Counted from the stretch's first letter, positions 1 through 9,001 are shown. The stretch: DNA of 64,000 nt from Allochromatium tepidum (GCF_018409545.1 NZ_AP024563.1:1380755-1444754); one strand, 5' to 3'. Numbers and translations: made by a program. Notes: generated by a model not told the origin, from the sequence alone.

Positions 1-2
1 GC

Positions 3-311
3 CAGCGCACACGCGGCTACAACCAGGCCCTGGAGATCGCGCGCGTCACGGGTCGCGAGCTGTCCATTCCGATCGAGCCGCGTCTCGTCGCCCGCACCCT
101 GGCCACGCCGCCCCAGGTCGGACTGACGGCGCGCGCCCGGCGGCGCAACATCCGGGGCGCCTTCAAGGCGATGGAAGATCTCAAGGGACGGTATCTGGCC
201 ATCGTCGATGATGTGATGACGACCGGCGGCACGGTCTCCGAACTGAGTCAGGTGTTGATCGACGCCGGTGCCGCGCGGGTCGATGTCTGGGCCGTGGCGC
301 GGACGCTCTAA
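3..311 (+). CDS. comF: ComF family phosphoribosyltransferase-like protein (3' part only)
   Basis: Open from the window edge to TAA at 309-311, about 102 residues of the C-terminal half. It carries the type I phosphoribosyltransferase signature IVDDVMTTGGT, preceded by the ComF-typical R(T)RGYNQA and RARRRNIRGAF segments, and ends in the usual VARTL. ComF/GntX proteins are linked to DNA uptake; their exact reaction is not settled. An IS5-family element begins at base 311. The target TA plus the first A of the element rebuilds the TAA stop, so the protein end appears unaltered. The start lies outside the window. Confidence 0.9.
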   Translation, partial: QRTRGYNQALEIARVTGRELSIPIEPRLVARTLATPPQVGLTARARRRNIRGAFKAMEDLKGRYLAIVDDVMTTGGTVSELSQVLIDAGAARVDVWAVARTL

Positions 312-1218
312 GAGCCTATCCCAAAAGGTGATATTCTCGGCTGAAGTTTTCTCGATCAAAGGAGTCAGAACGACGATGAGCTTGGCGGTTCAAGACGATG
401 GTTGGCGGTTATCCGACGCCCTGTGGGCGCAGCTCAAACCCCTGTTGCCCGTGTACCAGCCGCCGTCCCATCCGCTGGGCTGCCATCGGCGCCGGATCGA
501 GGATCGGGTGGTGATGGAGGGGATCTTGTTTGTATTGCGCACCGGCTGTCAATGGAATGCGCTCAACGCCACCGGGATCTGTTCGAGCAGCACGGCGCAT
601 CGACGGTTTCTGGAGTGGGTGGAGGCCGGGGTGTTCGCGCGCTTCCGGCAGGCCGGTGTGCTCAAATACGATGAACTCCAAGGGATCGACTGGTCGTGGC
701 TGTCGCTGGATGGGACGATGACCAAGGCGCCGCCGGCGGGGTCAAAAAACGGGGCGCAACCCGACGGATCGCGGCACACAGGGTGTCAAGCGCAGCCTGT
801 TGACGGAAGGCGCCGGCCTTCCCCTGGCGGTAGCCATCGACGGGGCCAACCGCCACGACATGAAGCTCACGCGCACGACCTTGGAGGGGATCATCGTCCC
901 CCGTCCCGCCCCCACGCCCGAGAGACCACAGGGCCTGTGCCTGGATGCCGGCTATGACTATGACGAGGTCCGGACGATCGCTGCGGAGTTGGGGTTCACG
1001 CCCCACATTCGCCAGCGGGGTGAGGAAGCCGAGGCCGTCGTGCGTCACCCCGACTTCAAGCCCCGGCGCTGGGTGGTGGAGCGCACACATAGCTGGATGA
1101 ATCGCTTCCGTCGCCTGTTGGTGCGCTGGGAGAAGCGCGATGACACCTACTTGGCCATGGTCCATCTGGCGCTCGGGATCATCACTTGGCGGGCTACCGG
1201 CCTTTTGGGATAGGCTCT
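311..1218 (+). mobile_element. IS5-family insertion sequence, 908 bp, complete ends
   Basis: The ends 311-328 and 1201-1218 form a perfect 18-bp inverted repeat (AGAGCCTATCCCAAAAGG). They are flanked by a TA on each side (309-310 and 1219-1220), which fits a 2-bp target duplication. The size, ends and TA target fit the IS427-like part of the IS5 family, as does a transposase split over two frames. Inserted at the stop codon of comF and next to a fragment of an alpha-E gene on the other strand. The sharp, undecayed ends suggest a fairly recent insertion (inference). Confidence 0.9.
376..1213 (+). CDS. IS5-family DDE transposase in two frames (orfA 376-957, orfB to 1213)
   Basis: The first frame starts with ATG at 376 and gives the N-terminal helix-turn-helix-like part plus the first catalytic Asp in LSLDGTMTKAP. 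The rest of the protein (KRSLLTEG, AIDGANRHD with the second Asp, RRWVVERTHSWMNRF with the Glu) lies in the +1 frame and ends with TAG at 1211-1213. The two frames are joined best at the A6 run 744-749, right where the conserved TGRNPTDRG segment should begin. Either this is a programmed frameshift, as is common in two-frame IS5 members, or a one-base indel has disabled the gene. The sequence alone cannot decide. Confidence 0.85.
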
Positions 1219-1220
1219 TA

Positions 1221-1383
1221 AAGATGGTGACGCGCAGCAGGCGCACCAGTCCTTCGGCGCGCTCGGCATAGCGTCCGATCCAGAACAGATTGTCGGCCAC
1301 CCGGCTGGAGACGGCGCTCTCCTGGACCACGGCCGGGGTGATCTCGGAGAGCGGGAGCAGGGTCTGTTCACCCGATGTGCGAC
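1221..1383 (-). pseudogene. Fragment of an alpha-E (DUF403) domain protein
   Basis: The minus strand encodes about 50 residues including SEITPAVVQESAVSSRVADN and FWIGRYAERAEGLVRLLRV. The SRVADNLFWIGRYAERAE segment is the hallmark N-terminus of alpha-E/DUF403 domains, which usually occur next to or fused with circularly permuted ATP-grasp domains. Here the piece is cut at one side by the IS5 element (1218) and at the other by unrelated sequence leading into an IS982 remnant. No ATP-grasp gene or rest of the domain is visible, so it is a non-functional remnant. Confidence 0.75.
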
Positions 1384-1490
1384 TTTTTAACGGCCTGTGT
1401 GGATGCTTGACGTCTGGTTGGAGCGACAAGGCCGTCTGAACTACGCTGAGAAGAGGGTCCACTCACCTCAGAGGCGTTCGGGAGGCGGCC

Positions 1491-1940
1491 ATGTCGCTGG
1501 AAGACTTTATCATCGTGGTGTATGGCTGGATAGACGATCAACTCAAGGAGTGGTTGGGACCGACAAGGCACCTGCGTCAGCGTGGGTTTGCCCCCCAGCT
1601 CAGTGATAGCGAGGCGATCACGCCGGTGGTCGTCGGCGAGTTTCTCGGTTATGACACCGACGTGGGAATCTGGGCGTATTTCCGCCAACACTAGGCGGCC
1701 GGGTTTCCGGGGCTGAGGTCGCGCAGCGGTTTTGCACGCCAAGCGGCCAACCTCCGGGTGGCCACGCAAGCGCTTCGGGAGCGTTTGAGCCGTGACTTGG
1801 GGGCCATGGACGATCCGGTGCATCTCGTTGACGGCTTTCCGGTGCCCGTCTGTGTGATCACCCGCGCGCGACGCTGTCATGCGGTTGCATTTTTTTACGT
1901 CAAAGTGCATTTGGCACGAGCTAGTCTTCTCGTTGACTAG
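1491..1940 (+). pseudogene. IS982-family transposase remnant with in-frame stop
   Basis: ATG at 1491 opens a 67-residue N-terminus typical of IS982 transposases (LRQRGFAPQLSDSEAITPVV, GEFLGYDTDVGIWAYFRQH). A TAG at 1692-1694 sits where the family has Trp after the His. Homology continues in the same frame after it (SRSGFARQAANLRVATQALR, HLVDGFPVPVC, ARRCHA) until about 1885, after which it is lost. So the copy has both a nonsense mutation and a 3' truncation of roughly half the gene. I could not find matching terminal repeats. Confidence 0.85.
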
Positions 1941-1973
1941 ACTTCTTTCAGTTCCGTCAGTCTAGACAACGAG
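1929..1973. repeat. Inverted repeat, 13 of 14 bp matching, 17-base loop
   Basis: CTCGTTGACTAGAC (1929-1942) pairs with GTCTAGACAACGAG (1960-1973) with one mismatch. It lies between the IS982 remnant and the 3' end of the MoxR gene. There is no T-run on either side, so a standard intrinsic terminator is not supported. It could be a transcript-stabilising hairpin for the minus-strand gene or a mobile-element end. Confidence 0.5.
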
Positions 1974-1994
1974 CGCTCTAGTAAAATCCAACCA

Positions 1995-2951
1995 TCACGG
2001 AATCGCCACCAAACTCAACAACCGCTTGATAAACGCATCCGTCGTCACCCCTTCGGCTTCGGCCTCGAAGGTCAGCAGAATGCGATGACGCAGAATCTCC
2101 GGCGCGACCGACTGGATATGATGCGGCACCACGAAACTCTCCCCATCCATCCAGGCCCGCGCCCGCGCACAACGCGCCAGCGCAATACTCGCGCGCGGCG
2201 AAGCCCCGAAACGACACCAGCGCCCCAGATCCCGGTCATAGAGCTTCGGATTGCGCGTCGCCTGCACCAGATCGACGATATAGTGATGCAGCTTGGGATC
2301 GAGATAGATCTCGGCCACGTCGCGCCGCATCGCAAACAGCTCCGCCTGACTCAACCGCCTGACCGGCGGCGCATAACTATGCTTCTGCTGCTCACTATCG
2401 AGCTCCAGAATCCGTAACTCCTCGTCACGACTCGGATAGGTCACGACCGCCTGCATCAAAAAGCGGTCGAGCTGCGCCTCCGGCAAATGATAGGTGCCCT
2501 CCTGCTCGACCGGATTCTGAGTCGCCAGCACCATGAAGAGCTGGGGCAGGGGATAGGTCTTCTGACCGACCGTGATCTGATGCTCGGCCATCGCCTCCAG
2601 CAACGCCGACTGCACCTTGGCCGGCGCCCGGTTGACCTCATCGGCCAGCAGCAGATTGTGGAACAACGGCCCCTGACGAAACTCGAACTCGCCCTTCTCA
2701 TGGCGATAGATGTCGGTGCCGATCAGATCCGAGGGCAACAGATCCGGCGTGAACTGAATGCGGTGGAAATCGCCCTCGATCGACTCGGCCAGCGCCTTGA
2801 CCGCCGTGGTCTTGGCCAGCCCCGGCATCCCCTCGACCAGCAGATGACCATCGCTCAACAGACAGACCAACATGCTGTCGATGAACGCCTGCTGGCCGAT
2901 GATGCGTGAGGCGATGTGATCGCGAACGGCTTGGAGATCGCTTGGCGTCAT
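1995..2951 (-). CDS. MoxR family AAA+ ATPase
   Basis: 318 residues, normal for the family. Walker A is GMPGLAKTT at residues 41-49. Walker B is LLLADEVNRAP with the DE at 104-105, the usual MoxR form. The PLPQLFMVLATQNPVEQEGT segment and the C-terminal lid with conserved Arg residues follow. MoxR ATPases act as chaperone-like factors that mature metalloenzymes or cell-envelope complexes, normally encoded with a DUF58 protein and von Willebrand factor type A proteins. Those partners are missing: downstream on this strand lie only the inverted repeat and IS remnants, so this MoxR is an orphan here. Confidence 0.93.
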   Translation of the reverse strand: MTPSDLQAVRDHIASRIIGQQAFIDSMLVCLLSDGHLLVEGMPGLAKTTAVKALAESIEGDFHRIQFTPDLLPSDLIGTDIYRHEKGEFEFRQGPLFHNLLLADEVNRAPAKVQSALLEAMAEHQITVGQKTYPLPQLFMVLATQNPVEQEGTYHLPEAQLDRFLMQAVVTYPSRDEELRILELDSEQQKHSYAPPVRRLSQAELFAMRRDVAEIYLDPKLHHYIVDLVQATRNPKLYDRDLGRWCRFGASPRASIALARCARARAWMDGESFVVPHHIQSVAPEILRHRILLTFEAEAEGVTTDAFIKRLLSLVAIP

Positions 2952-3598
2952 GCGCGTTTCTTCTCTGTTCCGGTGGTGGCTGGATGGTGCACCCTGGATC
3001 GGAGCGGGCCGCGTGCCCCGGTCGCTCCAGGGTATGTCTGTCCTCTGCGCCCTATGCTGAGTCTTTTCCGGAGCCGGTGCAAGCCCGCCGTCCCGACGAT
3101 TTGTTCACAGGCCGCACCCGCTCACCCGCCACCACGATCCCGGCACCGATCGGGTCAAGCCAATTTGTCAATGACTCGCGCAGTCGATTGAATTTAAAAG
3201 CTTTTTTCAAGCGGTCAAAATGCGACCGATCTGTTTCGCGTCCAGTAACCACGCGCCCTGGAAGCCGACGAACGAAAGTTGTGCACAGACTTATCCACAG
3301 GCTCTGTTGGTATCTCGGAAAAATCCAAGCCGGGCCAAGTGTTGCGGAATCATGACGAGACGCCACCCGAACAATCGTCGCCGGATCGACCCTGGCGACA
3401 CCTCACCGCCCGCCACCCCGACATCCGCCGACGCGCAAGACACAGCACGCGATTCGTCCGTCGGACGTATATAATCGCCGGCGAGGCCGAATTCAGTCAC
3501 GTCCATCCCGGCCGCGACCCCGTTTCCCGCCAGACATCCCGACCCCCAACCCCGAATCCATCGTCAATCCTTAGCCGCTGCGCCCGGAGTCCAGTCCT
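2952..3598. other. 650-bp intergenic region between divergent moxR and typA
   Basis: No convincing gene is seen on either strand. The region has an AT-rich stretch (3188-3230, AATTTAAAAG then CTTTTTTCAA), three DnaA-box-like 9-mers and a TATAAT at 3470-3475 that could be the -10 of a typA promoter, with no good -35. A short palindrome CGTCCG-T-CGGACG at 3455-3467 overlaps the upstream edge of that -10 and could be an operator. Confidence 0.6.
3101..3299 (+). promoter_or_regulatory. Cluster of DnaA-box-like 9-mers
   Basis: TTATCCACA at 3291-3299 is a perfect consensus DnaA box. TTGTGCACA at 3279-3287 and TTGTTCACA at 3101-3109 are close variants. All three point the same way, and the AT-rich stretch 3188-3230 lies between them. 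DnaA binding could serve replication control or regulation of the flanking genes. No dnaA, dnaN, gyrB or mnmG gene is in the window, so a chromosomal origin is not otherwise supported. Confidence 0.4.
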
Positions 3599-5410
3599 GT
3601 GATCGAAAATCTTCGTAACATCGCCATCATCGCCCACGTCGATCATGGCAAGACCACGCTGGTGGACAAGCTGTTGCAGCAGTCCGGCACGCTCGGCGAC
3701 CGCTTCGGGCCGGTCGAACGGGTGATGGACTCCAACGCGCTGGAGAAGGAACGCGGCATCACCATTCTGTCGAAGAACACCGCGCTGCGCTGGAACGACT
3801 ACCGCATCAACATCGTCGACACCCCAGGCCACGCCGATTTCGGCGGCGAGGTCGAGCGCGTGCTGTCGATGGTCGACTCGGTGCTGCTCCTGGTCGATGC
3901 CCAGGAAGGCCCCATGCCCCAGACCCGCTTCGTCACCAGCAAGGCGTTCGCGCACGGTCTGCGCCCGATCGTGGTCATCAACAAGATCGACCGTCCGGGC
4001 GCGCGTCCGGACTGGGTCATCGATCAGGTGTTCGACCTGTTCGACCGGCTCGGCGCCAGCGACGAGCAGCTCGATTTCCCCATCGTCTACGCCTCCGGCC
4101 TGAACGGCTACGCGGGCCTCACCGACGACGTGCGCGAAGGCGATATGACCCCGCTGTTCGAGGCCATCGTCCAGCACTGCCCGGCGCCCGAGGTCGATCC
4201 GGATTCGCCGTTCCAGATGCAGGTCTCGACCCTCGACTACAACGCCTATGTCGGCGCCATCGCCGTCGGGCGCATCCGCCACGGGCGCGTCAAGCCCAAC
4301 CAGCAGGTCGTCGTGGTCAAGCCCGACGGCACGCGCCACAAGGCCAAGATCGGTCTGGTCTACGGCTATCTGGGTCTCGACCGCCACGAGGTGCCCGAGG
4401 CCACGGCCGGCGACATCGTGGCCCTGACCGGCATCGAGGCGCCCGGCGTCTCGGATACCCTGTGCGATCCCGAACACGTCCGGGCCCTGCCGACGCTCAC
4501 CGTCGACGAGCCGACCGTGACCATGACCTTCCAGGTCAACACCTCGCCCTTCGCCGGCAAAGAGGGCAAGTATCTGACCTCGCGTCAGCTTAAGGACCGG
4601 CTCGAACGCGAGCTGATCCACAACGTCGCCCTGCGCGTCGAGGAGGGCAACGATCCGGAGAAATTCCGCGTCTCCGGGCGCGGCGAGCTGCATCTGTCGA
4701 TCCTGCTCGAAACCATGCGCCGCGAAGGCTTCGAGCTGGCGGTGTCGCGTCCCGAGGTCATCTTCCGCGAGATCGACGGCCAGATCTGCGAGCCATACGA
4801 GCAGCTCACGGTCGACATCGACGAGACCTCGCAGGGGTCGATCATGCAGGCGCTCGGCGAGCGGCGCGGTGAGCTGAAAGACATGGTGCCGGACAGCAAG
4901 GGCCGGGTGCGGCTGGATTACGAGATCCCCTCGCGCGGTCTGATCGGCTTCCAGACCGAGTTCATGTCCCTGACCTCGGGCACCGGACTCAAGTACCACG
5001 TCTTCGAGCGCTATCGTCCGGCGCATATGGGCGGCATCGCGCCACGCCGCAACGGTGCCATGATCTCGAACGCCACCGGCAAGGCGCTCGGCTATGCGCT
5101 GTTCAACCTGCAAGAGCGCGGACGGATGATGGTCTCGCCCGGCGAAGAGGTCTACGAGGGACAGGTGGTCGGCATCCACTCGCGCGACAACGATCTGACC
5201 GTCAATCCGCTCAAGGCCAAGCAGTTGACCAACATCCGCGCCGCCGGTTCGGACGAGAACATCCTGCTCACGCCGCCGGTCAAGTTCACCCTGGAACAGG
5301 CGCTGGAGTTCATCGAGGACGACGAGCTGGTCGAGATCACCCCGAGCGCCATCCGCGTGCGCAAGCGTCATCTCAAGGAGAGCGATCGCAAGCGGGCGAG
5401 TCGGGGCTGA
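3599..5410 (+). CDS. typA: Ribosome-associated translational GTPase TypA/BipA
   Basis: 603 residues, the usual length. It starts with GTG at 3599, giving the standard N-terminus [20 protein letters not shown] with the P-loop in [17 protein letters not shown] (G3) and NKIDRPGA (G4) follow, then EF-G-like domains II, III and V and the BipA C-terminal domain ending in [16 protein letters not shown]. TypA binds the 70S ribosome and is needed for ribosome assembly and growth under stress such as cold. It is transcribed alone, facing away from moxR. Confidence 0.97.
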   Translation: MIENLRNIAIIAHVDHGKTTLVDKLLQQSGTLGDRFGPVERVMDSNALEKERGITILSKNTALRWNDYRINIVDTPGHADFGGEVERVLSMVDSVLLLVDAQEGPMPQTRFVTSKAFAHGLRPIVVINKIDRPGARPDWVIDQVFDLFDRLGASDEQLDFPIVYASGLNGYAGLTDDVREGDMTPLFEAIVQHCPAPEVDPDSPFQMQVSTLDYNAYVGAIAVGRIRHGRVKPNQQVVVVKPDGTRHKAKIGLVYGYLGLDRHEVPEATAGDIVALTGIEAPGVSDTLCDPEHVRALPTLTVDEPTVTMTFQVNTSPFAGKEGKYLTSRQLKDRLERELIHNVALRVEEGNDPEKFRVSGRGELHLSILLETMRREGFELAVSRPEVIFREIDGQICEPYEQLTVDIDETSQGSIMQALGERRGELKDMVPDSKGRVRLDYEIPSRGLIGFQTEFMSLTSGTGLKYHVFERYRPAHMGGIAPRRNGAMISNATGKALGYALFNLQERGRMMVSPGEEVYEGQVVGIHSRDNDLTVNPLKAKQLTNIRAAGSDENILLTPPVKFTLEQALEFIEDDELVEITPSAIRVRKRHLKESDRKRASRG

Positions 5411-5485
5411 TTGGAGGCGGCCCGGTTCCTCGAATTTTTTGCCGTTGATGCATCCTCTGCACGGTCCGCATCGATCGATTGATTT

Positions 5486-5645
5486 TTGACAATCCGTTAT
5501 CTTCCGACCCAATATCACGGGTGAGGAGGCCAGGGTGTCTCGGTGGCCCCATCCCGTCCTGACCGGACGGGGCTTGCCGTGGTCCCGGAGCCTTCCCACC
5601 GCATGGGATCCATGCGGGTTCGGCGAGAGTGGATCGATATCGATC
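5486..5645 (+). promoter_or_regulatory. Upstream region of the FadL-type gene: possible promoter and palindromes
   Basis: TTGACA at 5486-5491 is a good -35, but the -10 is weak (AATATC near 5511). Downstream are three symmetrical elements: a 7-bp stem at 5553-5571 (CCCGTCC/GGACGGG), an 8-bp stem at 5599-5617 (CCGCATGG/CCATGCGG) and a perfect 14-bp palindrome GATCGATATCGATC at 5632-5645. They could be leader hairpins or operator sites for the gene starting at 5692. No regulator can be named. Confidence 0.35.
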
Positions 5646-5691
5646 GAAGATCGATGGCCTTATAAAACCTTGCAGGGGGACATCCCGGGTT

Positions 5692-7173
5692 ATGAAAACG
5701 AAAATCAGGCATTCGCTGGCCCTGGCCCTAGTGACCGCCGGTGCGATTCCGGTCACGGCCTCAGCCACCAACGGCTATTTTTCACACGGCTGGGGTGTGC
5801 GCTCCAAGGCCATGGCCGGCGTGGCCACGGCCCTGCCGCAGGACACGCTGGTCACGGCGACCAACCCGGCCGGCATGGCCGTCATCGGCCACGGTTTCGA
5901 TGTCGGGGTGTCCTTATTCAGCCCCTCGCCCCGCGGCTACAAGGCCAACGAGGATTATGCGACTCAGCAGATCCAGACCGGTCAGGGAACCTTCAGCCTG
6001 CCGGCGGGCGGCTTCGTGACTCCGGGTGAGTACGACAGCAGCGACGACTGGTTCCTGGTCCCGAGCTTCGGTTACAACCATCATCTCGACGAACGCAGCA
6101 CCATCGGCATCACGGTCTTCGGCAATGGCGGGATGAATACGCGCTACAAGAGCCGTGCTCCCTTCGAGAACTTCTCGGTCTATCCCAACCAGCGTGTCGG
6201 CGCCTATCCGGACGGTAGCGTCGGCCCCTATTTCGACTTCTCCTCGGGCCGGCCCAGGCCGGTCACGGAACCGGTGGCGGGCACGGTCAACGGCAATCCG
6301 AACGGCATCTACACGGCCACGACCCCGACCGGCATCAATCTCGAACAGCTCTTCATCGAGATCCCCTATACCCTGAAGCTCGGCGACGGAAACCGGGCCG
6401 TGGGTATCGCGCCCGTGTTTGCGATCCAGCGATTCGAGGCGACCGGACTCGAACCCTTCAGGCAGATGTCGGTGAATCCCGACAAGGTCACCAACAACGG
6501 CGATGACTGGAGCTATGGCTGGGGCCTGCACTTCGGCTGGTACGGACAGGTCACAGACCAGCTTGCGCTCGGCGCTTCCTATCGCACGACGATCTGGATG
6601 AGCAAGTTCGATGAGTATGCCGGTCTCTTCGCCGATGGCGGTTCCTTCGACATCCCGGCGATGTTCAATCTGGGCCTCGCCTACAAGGCTCGGCCGAACC
6701 TCACCATCGCCTTCGACTATCAGCACATCTTCTACGACGAGACCGACTCGATCGCCAACTCCAACGATGCGGATCTCACCGCTTGTCAGCAGGCGGGGCC
6801 GAAGCCGTCCTATTGTCTCGGCGGCAACAGTGGCGTCGGCTTCGGCTGGGAGAGTATGGACGTACTCAAACTGGGTCTGAGCTACGAGGCCACCGACCGC
6901 CTGACCCTGATGGGCGGTGTGAGCTACAACACCGACTTCCTGAAGTCCGATCGCCAGGGGCTGTTCAATGTGCTGGCGCCGGCGACCGTGCGTTGGCACT
7001 GGACGCTCGGCGCGGCCTACAAGGCGACCAAGTCGGACGAGTTCTCGATCTCGCTCGCCTACATGCCCAAGGCGACCTTCGACGGCACCAGCCCGACCCT
7101 GACCCAGACCCAGTCCGGCAGTCTCTACATGGAGCAGTTCGAGGTCGGTCTCGGTTGGAGCCACCGCTTCTGA
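5692..7173 (+). CDS. FadL/OmpP1/TodX-type outer membrane transport protein
   Basis: The ATG at 5692 has AGGGGGA 11 bases upstream and begins a clear signal peptide (MKTKIRHSLALALVTAGAIP, cleavage after TASA), so it is chosen over an in-frame ATG at 5629. 493 residues. The mature start, TNGYFSHGWGVRSKAMAGVA then TNPAGMAV, is the FadL-family hatch signature. The protein ends in WSHRF, with the terminal Phe of a beta-barrel. FadL proteins carry hydrophobic molecules such as long-chain fatty acids through the outer membrane; the substrate here is unknown. It is convergent with ugd across a strong hairpin. Confidence 0.9.
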   Translation: MKTKIRHSLALALVTAGAIPVTASATNGYFSHGWGVRSKAMAGVATALPQDTLVTATNPAGMAVIGHGFDVGVSLFSPSPRGYKANEDYATQQIQTGQGTFSLPAGGFVTPGEYDSSDDWFLVPSFGYNHHLDERSTIGITVFGNGGMNTRYKSRAPFENFSVYPNQRVGAYPDGSVGPYFDFSSGRPRPVTEPVAGTVNGNPNGIYTATTPTGINLEQLFIEIPYTLKLGDGNRAVGIAPVFAIQRFEATGLEPFRQMSVNPDKVTNNGDDWSYGWGLHFGWYGQVTDQLALGASYRTTIWMSKFDEYAGLFADGGSFDIPAMFNLGLAYKARPNLTIAFDYQHIFYDETDSIANSNDADLTACQQAGPKPSYCLGGNSGVGFGWESMDVLKLGLSYEATDRLTLMGGVSYNTDFLKSDRQGLFNVLAPATVRWHWTLGAAYKATKSDEFSISLAYMPKATFDGTSPTLTQTQSGSLYMEQFEVGLGWSHRF

Positions 7174-7180
7174 TCGGGAT

Positions 7181-7213
7181 TCCGTCCGGCGTGGCAGGTC
7201 CACGCCGGACGGA
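7181..7213. terminator. Bidirectional hairpin between convergent genes
   Basis: TCCGTCCGGCGTGG (7181-7194) and CCACGCCGGACGGA (7200-7213) form a perfect 14-bp stem with a 5-base loop, right between the stops of the FadL-type gene and ugd. No T-run follows on either strand, so it may slow polymerase or protect 3' ends rather than be a classical intrinsic terminator. Confidence 0.65.
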
Positions 7214-7219
7214 GACGGA

Positions 7220-8557
7220 TCAGGCGGGGTTCAGCGGCGCGCGGCCGATGGAGACATAGGTCAGCCCGGCGGCGCGGGCGAGTGATCCATCGAGGATGTT
7301 GCGTCCATCGAAGATGACCGGTGTGCGCAGTCGGGAGCGGATCGCGTCGAAGTTCGGGCTGCGGAATTGCGACCACTCGGTCACGACCACCAGTGCATCG
7401 GCGCCATCGACGGCCGTGAGCGCGTCATTGGCCAGGGTCAGATCGGCGCGTTCGCCATAGATCCGGTGCGTCTCCTCCATCGCCACCGGATCATAGGCCC
7501 GGACCCGCGCGCCGGCCTCCCACAGCGCCTCCATCAGCACCCGACTGGACGCCTCGCGCATGTCGTCGGTGTTGGGCTTGAAGGACAGGCCCCAGATGGC
7601 GATGGTCTTGCCCGCCAGCTCGCCGCCGAAATAGTCGCGGATCTTGTTGAAGAGCACCTTTTTCTGGCGGAAGTTCACCGCCTCGACCGCTTGCAGGAGT
7701 TCAGCCTCATAGCCCAGCCCGCGCGCGGTGCGCTCCAGGGCGCGCACGTCCTTGGGGAAGCAGGAGCCGCCATAGCCGCAGCCCGGATAGATGAACTGAT
7801 AGCCGATGCGCGGATCCGAGCCGATGCCGACGCGCACCTTCTCGATGTCCGCGCCGACGGCTTCGGCGATGTTCGACAGCTCGTTCATGAAGCTGATCTT
7901 GGTCGCCAGCATGGCGTTGGCGGCGTACTTGGTCAGCTCGGCCGAGCGCACGTCCATCAGCATCAGCCGGTCGTGACTGCGGTTAAATGGCGCATAGAGC
8001 GCGCGCAGAAGCTCTGCCGTGCGCGGATTGTCGGTACCGACGATGATGCGATCCGGGCGCATGAAGTCCTCGATCGCCGCGCCTTCCTTGAGAAATTCGG
8101 GATTGGAGACGACGTCGAATTCGACCGTCCGGCCCCGGCTCGCCAGCACCTCGCGCACCGTGTCGGCGACCCGGTCGGCGGTACCCACGGGTACGGTCGA
8201 TTTGTCGACCAGGATGCGGTACTCGGTCATGTGCTCGGCGATGGTGCGCGCGACCGCCAGGACGTATTGGAGATCCGCCGAGCCGTCCTCGTCGGGCGGG
8301 GTGCCGACGGCGATGAACTGGAACAGCCCATGCTCGACACCGGCCTTGGCATCGGTCGAGAAGCGCAGCCGGCCCGACTCGCGGTTGGACTGAATCATTT
8401 CGTCGAGTCCGGGCTCGTAGATCGGCACCCCGCCGCTGTTGAGCAGATCGATCTTGTTCGGATCAATGTCGATGCAGAGCACGTTGTTGCCCACCTCGGC
8501 CAGACAGACACCCGTCACCAGGCCCACATATCCAGTACCAAAGATCGTCACATCCAT
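7220..8557 (-). CDS. ugd: UDP-glucose 6-dehydrogenase
   Basis: 445 residues. The N-terminal Rossmann motif is [48 protein letters not shown] and the catalytic Cys motif YGGSCFPKD follow, and then the C-terminal UDP-binding domain with [17 protein letters not shown]. It oxidises UDP-glucose twice with NAD+ to UDP-glucuronate, a precursor for exopolysaccharide, capsule or LPS sugars. No sugar transferase genes are adjacent, so the pathway it feeds cannot be read from context. Confidence 0.96.
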   Translation of the reverse strand: MDVTIFGTGYVGLVTGVCLAEVGNNVLCIDIDPNKIDLLNSGGVPIYEPGLDEMIQSNRESGRLRFSTDAKAGVEHGLFQFIAVGTPPDEDGSADLQYVLAVARTIAEHMTEYRILVDKSTVPVGTADRVADTVREVLASRGRTVEFDVVSNPEFLKEGAAIEDFMRPDRIIVGTDNPRTAELLRALYAPFNRSHDRLMLMDVRSAELTKYAANAMLATKISFMNELSNIAEAVGADIEKVRVGIGSDPRIGYQFIYPGCGYGGSCFPKDVRALERTARGLGYEAELLQAVEAVNFRQKKVLFNKIRDYFGGELAGKTIAIWGLSFKPNTDDMREASSRVLMEALWEAGARVRAYDPVAMEETHRIYGERADLTLANDALTAVDGADALVVVTEWSQFRSPNFDAIRSRLRTPVIFDGRNILDGSLARAAGLTYVSIGRAPLNPA

Positions 8558-8711
8558 CGCTGTAATTCTCGGATAAGCGTAAAGAAAATAGGGTCGAAGC
8601 CGCGCATGTTAGCAGCTTGGGCCGCGTGGCTGCATGACGAACGCATTGCAGCGAAACGGCGGGCGTCGGGCAGCGTCGACGGGCGATCTTCGATCTGACG
8701 TAAAATACCTG

Positions 8712-8740
8712 TTGACGGGGTCTGCGTTCCCCCCTAGAAT
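8712..8740 (+). promoter_or_regulatory. Sigma-70 promoter of the tRNA-Tyr/Gly/Thr-tuf operon
   Basis: TTGACG (8712-8717), 17 bases, then TAGAAT (8735-8740). The predicted start is near 8747, a few bases before tRNA-Tyr at 8754. The GC-rich discriminator is in keeping with stringently controlled stable-RNA promoters. Confidence 0.8.
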
Positions 8741-8753
8741 GCGCCGCTCATTT

Positions 8754-8838
8754 GGAGGGGTTCCCGAGCGGTCAAAGGGATCAGACTGTAAATCTGACGG
8801 CTCAGCCTTCGGAGGTTCGAATCCTCCCCCCTCCACCA
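8754..8838 (+). tRNA. tRNA-Tyr (GTA)
   Basis: 85 nt including encoded CCA. A 7-bp acceptor stem (GGAGGGG with CCCCTCC), a class II long variable arm, anticodon loop CTGTAAA with anticodon GTA, and GGTTCGAATCC in the T arm. First gene of a tRNA-Tyr, tRNA-Gly, tRNA-Thr, tuf transcription unit, the same order as in E. coli tufB. Confidence 0.97.
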
Positions 8839-8898
8839 AATTGTTCGTTGCGATTGACGTTCTCGCGGATGTCCGGCGCGGCTCGACTCGACGTTTTC

Positions 8899-8972
<74 letters not shown>

Positions 8973-9001
8973 GGTCTTGCATGAAGGTCGTTTGAGTTTT
9001 T

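Noticed and set aside
662-1462. 266-residue minus-strand frame across the IS5 element
   Set aside because: It joins antisense of the transposase to the alpha-E fragment; only the part beyond 1220 shows real protein similarity.
3101-3299. Chromosomal replication origin
   Set aside because: Only three box-like sites and no dnaA, dnaN, gyrB or mnmG nearby; kept as a DnaA-box cluster only.
2906-3474. Overlapping frames in the moxR-typA gap
   Set aside because: Arg- and Pro-rich, no start signals or family pattern, and they overlap the DnaA-box region.
3497-5599. 700-residue open frame on the minus strand opposite typA
   Set aside because: High-GC antisense shadow; composition is rich in D, H, R and L, it matches no family, and typA on the other strand is unambiguous.
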